Positions 54,565 to 64,000 of a DNA stretch of 64,000 bases are shown piece after piece. This stretch comes from Solea solea. Lineage: Eukaryota; Chordata; Actinopteri; Pleuronectiformes; Soleidae. A model generated the notes under the pieces. That model did no database searches and had not been told where the DNA came from. It saw only the letters and a program-made list of their open reading frames with translations. The stretch lies in the NCBI RefSeq assembly GCF_958295425.1, contig NC_081146.1, positions 16,185,805 through 16,249,804 on the forward strand, read 5' to 3'. The position numbers were made by a program, and so were the translations under genes. Each line of letters begins with the position of its first letter. Position 1 is the stretch's first letter.

Positions 54565-55130
54565 ATTTTTAATAACTGAGTTTGTCCTCCTGGTCGTGGA
54601 TGACTGCACCCTGGTGCACGTTTTCTGGACGGGGGTGTTATTGCTCTACCTTCCTCTTTAAAATACTCCAGAGGTGTTCTGTTGATTCCTAGTCAGGGAG
54701 ATTATTTGGCTTTTATGTTTAACTTCCTGAAACACTCTCCTGTCAAGTTTCTAGGAATTGGTGGTCTTTTTTTTCTTTCTTTTTTTATTCGTCTTCACTT
54801 GTAAAAGCTTACATTTAACATGTTTTCTATAAACTTTATCACCCCTACACCTGTTGCACTCATGTAGCCTCATATCAGCACACTCCCACCTCCGTGTTTC
54901 ACAGTTTACACTAAGTAAGCGGTCACTGTGGTAGTCCAAGATTCACATCGAACAGGCTGGATCCCATCTGATCAAATTTATTTTGGTTTCATCTGTGCTG
55001 CCAATATTCATCAGGCTTTCTTTCATGTTCTTTGGCAAAGTGTAATACCGCAGATTTGTGCCGTTTCGCGAAAAAGTGTTTTCTTCTTAAACACCATCTG
55101 TAGAGGTTGACTTCATGCAATATTACACTG
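54565..55130 (-). pseudogene. Decayed Tc1/mariner-like transposase fragment
   Basis: Read on the minus strand with several frameshifts and stops, the stretch shows the ordered blocks of a Tc1-type DDE transposase. These are STDETKI near 54975-55000 (compare the family's SDETKI), VKHGGGSV followed by a degraded GYMSATGVG near 54845-54902 (compare KHGGGSVMVWGCMSATGVG-type), and EHLWSILKRKVEQ near 54641-54682 (compare the NPIEHLW block carrying the last acidic residue). Block order and spacing fit the family. At least three in-frame stops and frame changes mean it cannot encode an active enzyme. Element ends with matching inverted repeats were not identified, so the limits are those of the recognisable blocks. 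Confidence 0.82.
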
Positions 55131-55163
55131 ACAAATCAGTCAATAAAAGACAAATTTTCTCGT

Positions 55164-55200
55164 TTTGTGCTTCTGACTTGGCATAAGTCAGAAGCACAAA
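55164..55200. repeat. Perfect 16-bp inverted repeat, 5-base loop
   Basis: The left arm TTTGTGCTTCTGACTT (55164-55179) is an exact reverse complement of the right arm (55185-55200); the loop is GGCAT. It lies just beyond the transposase fossil and could extrude as a hairpin. Confidence 0.9.
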
Positions 55201-58200
55201 GCATCTGTTTTTCAAATCAAGGTTGCATAAATAAAGAATTGTGAGTGGTGTCATTTTTCCGAGAACATCACCAAGCATTATAGATCCTAAACATATACTT
55301 TTATGATGACTAACAATCTGGTTTCTGACTCGCAAACAGTTCCTTACCATGTGGAACAACGTTGCTTTAGGCACAAACCAGATTGTGGCATTCGCAGCCT
55401 TGTGTATAAATTGTCCAGTAACATCGGGGGGAAAACATACATTTCTGTGTGTGTGTGTGTGTGTAAAATTGACGTGAAATTATTTCCATTTGACAAACAT
55501 GAAATCTAAAATGATTATAATGATTTTCCATAATTGATGAGGAAAATAATTGTTAGTTCCAACTGAAAATGCAGTTATTTACAGTTTCATTAGCGTTTTG
55601 ATAAAAAAATACATTTCCTCAAAGATGACTGCAGTCAAACTGGGCATTTTAGGCCTTTGTGTCCCGTTTCTTGAGGCCTCTGAACTGAAAACTTCCATAT
55701 CACTCTGCTTCTCTCTTGTTTTCTCTATTCTATGGGTTTTTTTTTTTTTTCCCTTTTTGTCCATCAACCCAATCCAGTCCACGCTCCCTTCATGTCTCCA
55801 CCCAGTTTTCAAAAATTCTGACACAAGTTATTGTGTTGAGAGAATTAACGTCATCCACTTTGACGGACCTCAGATCACTGCGCAGGCCAGACGTTGGCAA
55901 CAAAAAGACATCAGCAACATCATCTTCACACTGTAATTATGAGAATGAGGGAGAATTTCGTTTTGATTAGCGAAAGAGCTTTTATTCTCAAACTCACATC
56001 CATAATTAATCATTAAATCATGGGAGAGTGAGTGAGAGGGATAGATGGGGCAAGTGAAAGGAGGATGGGGGGGATGGAGAGAGGGATCTAGCAACCAGAG
56101 AAAGGAAAAGGGCATGTAATTATCTGCAGAAGTCCGACATCCCCGTAAATCCACAGAGCTGTCTGTCGTGGCTAATTAAAGAAGCAATCAAAGGTCCACC
56201 TCCAGAGATTTTGAGAGAAAGAGGAGAGAGAGGGGAAGAAAACAGGCCAGAGAGAAAAAAAGAAGGCCTAATGGGTAGAATGAGAGAAGTGAAGGAGGGG
56301 GAATATGGGAAAGACGACAGGAGGAGTGTTATGATCTTTGTTATTGTTTCATATGTCAACCTCCCCTCTTGGATGATTGTGTGAGGCTTTTACAAGCCTC
56401 CCCTCTACACGCCTCTTTTTTTTTTTTTTTTTTCTATTTGCGTCTAGCCATCATGCATGACCATTTCTGACCTTCATCTGAAGAGTGCAAATAGCTGCTG
56501 TGATTTACAGCATCAGGGAAATAAGCGGCACTCCAACAAAAAGGTAATGCATTAGTCATATCTGGTTAGTCATTTTTAAAGTTGAATTGATGCATCTTCT
56601 GATGCTTTTCTAGGCCATATAATCACTGTAACCTGCAGGTGTTTCAGGCCTTTCAGCATCAGACGCCCACTCCCTGGCAGCCAAGCTGAGCTTGATCAGG
56701 CCACACTCTCTCTGTGCAGCTGCAGCAGCAGCAGCCTTCCACATGTTTGTTGTTTTTATCTGTCACCAGCCAGATACATTCTCAGCAACCTGTGTGTTGT
56801 TGTGGAAGACAAAATTGATCTCGCAGAGGAACACCTTTTATTAAATTTCAAAATCTGTTTTTTTTCCTTTTGTGGAGTTCTTGTCGTGTCATGAAATTAC
56901 AATGAAGTACATCACTTAAAAAAAAACATTTTCTTTCAAAGCAGTGTATGGCTGCAAGTGAGATTGCATTTGTGTTTCTTTGTTTTGCTATGCTGTATGC
57001 TTAGGATGAAATAATTAAACACAAAGAGGCAATTTAGATGGTTTCCCCAAGTTTTTTTTTTTTCCTTCATCTTTCATGTTTTCTCTGTCTGACTCCAATT
57101 TTCTCTCTCTCTCATCTGTCTCTCTCTTGGGGCACAGACCCCTGTGGACAGAGGTAGATACAGTTAGTGTGGTCCAGATTAAAATCTCTCAGCAAAACAA
57201 AAAAGAACTCATCTGATCTGTCGCCCATTGCGCACTAATTTTTTTTTAAAGGCTGGATTGTGGCACTGCAACTATTAGTTGACATAATCCATGACGTAGA
57301 TTTTTAAATGTTATTATTGATGCGTCGTCATCAGTAACTGCAATGCACTACAGGAATTGTTGGAGGAAGTAGGCCAATTTATCACATTGTTTGCACCTGC
57401 AACTGCTTTGTGAACCAACAAAGTAGAATGAATGGAGAAAAAATAAAGTGTTTATATCACAACATTGACCCCCTCACTGCATGTTATACCACTTATTACA
57501 CGGCTTGGAAACTAAGTTTTGATTTAAAGGTTATTGTATTGATTATAAAATGTAGTATTGCTTCCTCACACTAAACTAGTCCATTAGCTTATGCGTGGGT
57601 TGAACTGGGAATATGCTAATGTCGCTGGCAACGTACACTCTCAGTATATGGCCTCAAAGTTAATTGTTATTTTATTTATTTACACTGGGGACTTCTCCGA
57701 TATCCTGTATATTACACTGCTACGTAAAGGTAGAATAAAAAGTTACTGCAAGTAAACATTGAGAACAACGATGTAAAGCTAACACTGAAGCTAAGTCATG
57801 CTAGCAAGCCTTCATATCAGCCCACAAGCATTACACCAGAGAAGCGTTTGGTAGGAAGATATTGAAGTTGATTTGTCTGAAATGAAATGCCGGTCAAAAG
57901 CCAGGTTCATGTGTGTCACTATTGACCGAATACAATTGAATATTCAACCAAGCCGTGTGATAAGTCATGTTTGGTAACATGTCAAGTGCAGTGAATTATA
58001 GGAGGAGCTGCTATTTTTAAAAAGTGCGGGAACCTATTGTGACTGGAGGAGTTATTATTTAGACTTTGTTCATAATGTCATCAGTATTCCTTCTGAATAA
58101 ACTGAAATAATCATGACTAATCAAAAAAAATAATAATTTTTTTGTCGACTACCAAGATAATAATACAACTATAAAAACTATAACATCTAAGGGATTTATA

Positions 58201-59870
58201 GGATCTTTTTTTATTTAAACCAGACCTATATAAGTGTCTACGTGCTATGGAAAGTAGAAAAAAACCACATTGTGTTGTTGTATAAGTCTTACAGCAGTCC
58301 TGCCAGACCCAAACTCTTCTCTCAGTCATGGAAGACTCTAAGTGTAGGACATAAAGAGACTAAAACACTTCTCTGCCAGAAACATAAAATACATAGCTTC
58401 CTGTTTGGCAGAGGATTTATGCAAGAAGACTTTTAAAGAGCTTTTTCTGTCCATGTTAAAGACCAGCTATTTTGTTATATGATTGACAACTGGGGCATAA
58501 ATTTTGTGTGATATACTAGATTCAGTCTTTTCTTCAACTTGCAGCTAAAGTCACTGATGGATTAATATTGGCCTTCAGAGTCACTGTATCAGTGTAACAG
58601 CGCCTCTGTCAGTCTGTGCCCTCATTCTCTTCTGTTTATTTGTCCTTGGGGTGTGTTCAGTGTGTCTCCATCTCTCTCGCTCCGTCCTGTCCACCCAGTG
58701 TCAATCTGGCTGTTGTATAATTGGTTGTTTTTTGGTCGGCCGGCCTGTCCTCCCTGGCGTTGATTCATGGCGTTTGTAAAGGTGACAGTAGCGGATGTTC
58801 GTACCAGACAAAGTAGAGCCATCACCAGGCAGACCTCAGCTGACCTGCTAGTTTGTGCACACTGGCATGGAGGCAGACACACATATACACAAATAGAAAA
58901 CACATGCCGCTTTGCCTGAGGCCGCACAGGGGAGAAGAGGGAGGCAGGTAAGGTCAGCATGTACACAGCTCGACCAGAGAAACTACTCAAATAGACATCA
59001 AAATAAGTAAATAAATAAACATACACAAATGGACGAGTGTTTTGATTATTTGTTTTTGCAGAAATTCAACACACACGCATTCAGTATAGCTCACTGTCTT
59101 AAAGTAATGTCTAGAAATCTAACAGACATCCATACATATACTGATAAATATTATTATGTACTCATTCTCCAATAATATATAAAGAAAGTTACATAGTACA
59201 AGTAGTAAAGTACAGGAATGGTCTACGCATATAAAACAGTAATAAAACATTCATAAGAAAAATGTGATTAAAAAATATAGGTAAAACTAAATCAACAGTA
59301 AAAAAATAAAAATGAATAACAACTTAAATACAACTGCATAAAATAATGAAATATATCCACACATAAATGCATCTAGTTTGAATACACAGAGGTTTTGTTA
59401 ACAACTAAAACCTTGCAACCACACACACGCACGCACACACACACAATGCTTTGTTATGCAGGCCATCCCCAGTGACCTGGATACTTTATCTACTTAGCAG
59501 TGTCACCTTCAAAAGCCTGCACCACTGACACACATACACAAACACTCACCACCCCATCTGTAAAAAATCCCACCACAAATAACGGCCATATGTGTGTCAG
59601 CTTTAGGTGTCTCCATCATGCTCATTTTAAGGCCCTGGCTCCGTATCTATAATTGAAGGTAATCGGCTGGTAAAAGGATTGTAAAGGGCTTTGTTTATGC
59701 GGCAGTTAAGAACTGATCAGAGTCTCTGACCTGTCCATGGACCTGCTCACTGACCTTGTCAGTGTTTTGGTGAGCATGTTTGTTTATCCTTCATTGTGTT
59801 GTGGTTTGATACAGTATAATTGACTGTGCCTGCCTTTAGTGTCCGTTCAAGCTGATTTCCTTGTCTTTCA

Positions 59871-59873
<3 letters not shown>

Positions 59874-59903
<30 letters not shown>
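59874..59903 (+). repeat. (GT)15 microsatellite
   Basis: Thirty bases of GT. Confidence 0.92.
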
Positions 59904-59904
<1 letters not shown>

Positions 59905-60048
59905 ACGTTTGCCTCTGCTCATGAGAACCTATTAGGGTTTGTTCTGGTGCACATTCAACATGGGGATAAAAGGGGGATAAATTTAGGTTAAAAGATTGAA
60001 TACAACCAGCACAGTGTCCTCCTAAGTATAACAGGGCTTATATGTAGG

Positions 60049-60074
60049 TGTGTGTGTGTGTGTGTGTGTGTGTG
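60049..60074 (+). repeat. (TG)13 microsatellite
   Basis: Twenty-six bases of TG. Confidence 0.92.
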
Positions 60075-60578
60075 CGCTGGCCTGAAGACACGTGCATGTG
60101 TAAGTGAGCTTACATTCACAGTGAGCTGACCTGTGTTACACCAAGTGTAATTGATTGTGTGTGTGCTGGTGTCTCGGTGTTAAGGTTAATTTCTCTAACT
60201 GCTGGTAAGTGCTGTCAGACCGCTCCCCAGGCGGCTCCTGCGAGCTGAAGTAATGCCACTTAGAGGCCCCAGGCCCCCGCCACCGGCCAGTCCATTGATT
60301 CACTGATCAATAATTGCATCTGTACCGTACACTGAGCAGGGAGACTCCCGCGCTGACCCGACACTAACGCTAACACAGCAGCTGGTGTAAAGCACAGAGT
60401 CACAGCTCACCAGTGGTTATCAAACTACAGTCAAGGGAACACCTCAGGGTTCATTAATTAGGATTTATCTCATTTGGGGAATAGATTTACTCTCATCACC
60501 GTTATCTTCCAACACCGTGCACACGTACAGACGTGAGTATTGAAACCATTACTCTCAGATACAATAGTAGATAATTTG

Positions 60579-60604
60579 CCCCCCCCCCCCCCCAAAAAAA
60601 AAAA
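60579..60604 (+). repeat. C15 then A11 tract
   Basis: Fifteen C residues (60579-60593) directly followed by eleven A residues (60594-60604). Confidence 0.9.
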
Positions 60605-61647
60605 TCCCATCACAATCGTTTTAATACACAATCACGATCCTCAGCCTGAAATGTGTCCATTCTGCCTAGTTTCTTTCCCATAAATGTAGTGTTAGAACAT
60701 CCAAACCTGAATCATCTCAAGGACACAAAACTGCAATAGTTCCCTGCATTGTTCAAATCTTCAATTGGCACAATATTCTTAACTAAATACAATGTGGCCA
60801 CCTCAGTCACCTCTATTAATTGTCATAAAAAAAGACAATTCTTTTCAGCCGTCAATAAATAAAGTTGTCTGGAGAAAGAAAGAAAGAAAAAAAGTCACAT
60901 GTGTCTGTAAAGCCAATCATTGCAGCGGGACTAAATGGAATAATTTGCCGTTAATGGCATGTTCCCATTTGAGTGCATTTGTCATATCAATCCGACAACA
61001 ACGTACAGATAATTTTTCATTACATGATGCTGAGTCCTTGATTGAAAACAACTCCTCCTCAGCCATGCTGTTAACTTATGTGGAATTGTTTTTCAAATGT
61101 GTCACTCACGCAAGATGGAGAAATGCAATCTAATTTGGTCTATCAGCACAGCCATCTTGTGGGCAATCATTCTGATGGCGGCTCCACGTTATTAGACTAT
61201 ATCAAGTCATTGTAAACATCATTAAACTCTGAGATCTCAGAGGTTGAAAAGTGAAAGTCGTCTTTTAGATCACAGGATAGAATCATCCACTTTTATTTTA
61301 TTTATTTTTTTAGGTTTTGTTGGCGCTCATTGTCTCGTGTGCGTTCATGTCATTGTACTTCTGGCTCTTTGTCTACAAGGTTTACAATACTTACCAGACA
61401 GTAAAATGTTCCATGTATAGAATTAGTGTTCACATAACAAAGTCGGATTTCTTCCACATGAACTTCTGCACAAGTTTATAATAGTCACGATCCAGCTGTA
61501 CACTAAAGCTTTCCTCAAACCCTTTCTGTCTTCTGGAAATCAAAATGACATCACCGCCTGTCTCTGCATCCTTTTCTTCCTCCTGTTGTTTTATTCCTCT
61601 CAGGGAGGCTCCATCTTGTTTCTGATCACAGCCAATAAAGCAGCCTG

Positions 61648-61687
61648 CCTCTCTCTCTCCCTCTCTCCCTCTCTCTCTCTCTCTCCA
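61648..61687 (+). repeat. (CT)n / CTCTCCCT tract
   Basis: Forty bases of CT-rich tandem sequence. Confidence 0.9.
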
Positions 61688-62106
61688 GCGCTCTCATCCA
61701 CTCTCCTACTTCCTGTTAAAAGAATCAGTCAGTCAGAAAACTCAAAACACATATTAAACAGGCATCAGCCTCTCGCCGGGGCCAAATCACGCTGTTCAAA
61801 TGTTGTTCTTCCACCGGGAGCGCAGGACAACTGAAGAGATGGGATCTGCAACATTAACTTGATTCACGGCTGAGGCGACTGAGTGACACTCCATAAACCT
61901 CAGCGGGCCGCCTCTGGGCCCCGCCGACAGCACCCCACGGCTAATGTGACACACAGTGGCAATGCATAGCCACTCCCACAACGCACACACACACACATCA
62001 GCATATACACACAGATAAATGTGGCAGCATAGATTATATACACAAGCACACACACACACACTGACAATGTCCCACCCACACGTTAACACATGTATACAAC
62101 ATTATA

Positions 62107-62440
62107 GGACACACATTAGCCACTTTATTGGGTACATCTGTCCAACTGAATGAGCCAATCACAGTTTAAACCCAACATCAGGTGATTTCTGTCACTTTGA
62201 ACAAGTATTTCAGAAGCTGCTGATCTATAGGCTTTTTAAAAAGAATAATTCATAAAAAAACAAATATGCCTTGTTGATGTTATAGGTAAGAGAAGAACGA
62301 CCAGACTGGTTTAAAAGAAAGCCACTAAACGTCATCATCACAACCATGATTTCTCCAGGTCTCCCTGTTTTTTCTTTTTGCTTTCTCTCCTCTATGTGGC
62401 ACTTCTGTAGGTGTCCTTAATATAAAGTGGCCACTGTGTG
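62107..62440. mobile_element. Internally deleted Tc1-like element (about 334 bp)
   Basis: The left end has GCCACTTTATTGGGTACATC (from 62119) and the right end AATATAAAGTGGCCACTG (to 62436), forming imperfect inverted termini of the CCACTTTATTAGGTAC type known from a fish Tc1-like family. A TA lies at each border (62105-62106 and 62441-62442). Internal pieces such as GTATTTCAGAAGCTGCTGAT and ATGCCTTGTTGATG resemble the 5' part of that family's full-length element. The roughly 0.9 kb that would carry most of the transposase is missing, so this copy is non-autonomous. Confidence 0.78.
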
Positions 62441-62775
62441 TAAAATACACAGATGATGGCTGATCTTTAACTAAACTGAACATAGAGTCCAAAGAGTCAG
62501 TCGTTCAGAAAACAAAAGTGTCGTTTATCTCCCTCAACACAAGCACTAGCGTAGACGCACAAACACAGTACACATGAAAAAAAGGGGTTTTATGATAATG
62601 CGGCAGAAACTGTACAGTCGCTGAATTATTGTCCTCTCCTCAAGAAAGACCTCACCGCTCACAGCGCTTTGGCGTAGGCAGTTAGCATGGACCCTGTAGC
62701 TCTCTGTAAACAGGTAACCTCTGCTGCTGGAAATGCCAACTTCCTCTGGCTGTCTTCATCACCGCTGCCTCCCTC

Positions 62776-62800
62776 CACACACACACACACACACACACAC
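62776..62800 (+). repeat. (AC)12 microsatellite
   Basis: Uninterrupted AC run. Confidence 0.92.
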
Positions 62801-63285
62801 TAACGACTGTGCTTGTCACTTCAGATACAGATGGAAGAGTCTGACCTGATTTGCTGTACCGCCTTGTTTCCTGTGTACTCCGGCATCAGTGTTTACTTAT
62901 TGTTTGTGTGTGTTTGCTTTTAAACAGATGCACATTGTTATGCTTGTACATAAAAAATTATGCACATATGCCATAGAAATACATTGTAGAGGTAAAAGTG
63001 AAAAGACTTAAGGGCAAGAGATAGACAGACTATAGTATGTGAGTATATGGAAGAAAAATGCTTCATCCACATAAAGAAAAACCATCTTGGCTATTAATAA
63101 ACTTAAATACATACACAAATGTCAATCCACGTTATCGCTTCTGTATCTGCTGTATCAGCTTCTGTTCAATCAGGATTGTAAATCCTTTTTTTTTGTCATT
63201 TATAATTTATAAACGGAAGTGAACAAGAGTTCAGTGAAAGTGAGGACTTTCAACTTTAAAGGGCTTTACAAGCTGCACAAGAGAG

Positions 63286-63291
<6 letters not shown>

Positions 63292-63327
<36 letters not shown>
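63292..63327 (+). repeat. (TA)18 microsatellite
   Basis: Thirty-six bases of uninterrupted TA. Confidence 0.95.
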
Positions 63328-63328
<1 letters not shown>

Positions 63329-64000
63329 TTACTAGACAAAGTATTTATTGTTTCCTCAAAGTCTTCATGTTCAAACGTGGACCATTTTGAGTCTAAATCT
63401 GTGCCGGATAAACAAACTCACTGTCACACGAGGAGCAGTGGGCGCCGGGCTTGGTGATGACAGTGAACCGGTTTGAGGACGGGTCACCGCCGGGTCAGAG
63501 ACTGTTTGCTGTGACTCTCTGACTTTCTGATCACATTGTCAGCCTTGTGAATGCAGGACATTAAATGCCAGAGGAGAGAGAGAGAGAGAGATAGGAAAAT
63601 CAATCATTGATGAGTTTGTTCCTGTATGTATTGTGAGATCCGTGCGATCTTGTTGCTGTCCCTGGGGGGGGTCAACCTTGCTCTTGCAAAATGTCACCTT
63701 TTCTGGAAGTGGATGCAAAAAAATGAAGCAGAAAGTTGTTTTATTTCCTGTAAAGGCTCTGGGGAGCGTTGCATTTTGAATCTCCCTAAACAAGTACAAA
63801 CTCTGAGGCTAAAACTAAAACGTCACAAATTGAAGTCTGTCTGCTCTTCTAGTCACAACAATACATATGTTCTCAGCTTTTTGTTCATTTAGTTCCTGTG
63901 GGCCCAGCCACCCAGGCGCGAACAGTCCCCTCTTCACTGTCTCCAATCCCCATATTTCTGCATAGATTAGCCTACAAGTGTGTGAGTCAGGCGCTGTTTA

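Larger units (their letters stand above)
25068..64000 (+). other. znf407: ZNF407 terminal intron, partial (at least 38.9 kb)
   Basis: The phase-1 donor at 25068 requires a further exon, but none with the expected C-terminal ZNF407 sequence was recognised before base 64000. Long introns are known for this gene in vertebrates. The stretch contains the interspersed repeats described separately (27717-28483, 32919-33094, 45432-45752, 52820-53105, 54565-55130, 62107-62440), many microsatellites and homopolymers, and several candidate conserved blocks. The longest open frames (170 aa minus at 30643-31155; 132 aa plus at 30602-31000; 134 aa minus at 58622-59026) show no domain I recognise. An unrelated nested gene or lncRNA cannot be excluded by reading alone. 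Confidence 0.65.

Noticed and set aside
57260..58170. Possible hAT-like remnant (TTAGTTGACATAATCC and GACTAATCAAAAAAAATAAT words)
   Set aside because: Only short AT-rich resemblance; no inverted termini or 8-bp duplication could be paired.
58622..59026. 134-codon minus frame starting near a hydrophobic segment
   Set aside because: No family recognised, no splice or promoter context; treated as chance.
25068..64000. Terminal ZNF407 exon inside the window
   Set aside because: The expected long C-terminal coding exon would appear as a sizeable in-frame ORF beginning in phase 1 after an AG; no such ORF or familiar C-terminal peptide was found.

Overview
The window is vertebrate nuclear DNA, almost certainly from a teleost fish and probably a spiny-rayed (percomorph) one. 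The signs are AT-rich non-coding sequence dense in (CA)n/(GT)n microsatellites, short canonical GT-AG exons separated by kilobases, and several short interspersed repeats of kinds I recognise from fish genomes. No operons, bacterial genes, CRISPR arrays, rRNAs or tRNAs were seen.

The only protein-coding gene I can support is a central-to-C-terminal part of ZNF407, a large nuclear C2H2 zinc-finger protein, on the + strand. Four exons are readable: 9591-9757, 17422-17505, 18787-18907 and 24889-25067. Their splice phases fit one another exactly and together encode about 183 residues with six consecutive zinc fingers, ending in the conserved stretch that closes the finger array. The large 5' coding exon(s) must lie upstream of base 1. 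The terminal exon was not found and probably lies beyond base 64000, so 25068-64000 is read as one intron of at least 38.9 kb.

Layout: 1-9590 is intron with CT/CTC tracts and candidate conserved blocks. 9591-25067 holds the four exons and three introns, with two related MITEs (12.2 and 13.9 kb) and two oppositely oriented copies of another DNA-transposon-like element (10.7 and 19.9 kb). A CTAACC-rich composite repeat sits at 23.8-24.4 kb and recurs at 27.7-28.5 kb and, inverted, at 52.8-53.1 kb. The 28 kb copy is split by a 467-bp TTAA-flanked element, and the 24 kb copy serves as its empty-site reference. Further on are a SINE/L2-tail-like repeat (45.4 kb), a decayed Tc1-like transposase (54.6-55.1 kb) and an internally deleted Tc1-like element (62.1-62.4 kb).

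Several repeat-poor intronic stretches rich in TAAT/ATTA homeodomain-type cores look like candidate conserved non-coding elements. In other vertebrates ZNF407 lies beside the developmental regulator gene TSHZ1, so its introns may hold long-range enhancers; this is inference and needs alignment. I found no novel multi-gene system. The best-supported unusual structure is the nested TTAA element with its paralogous empty site.
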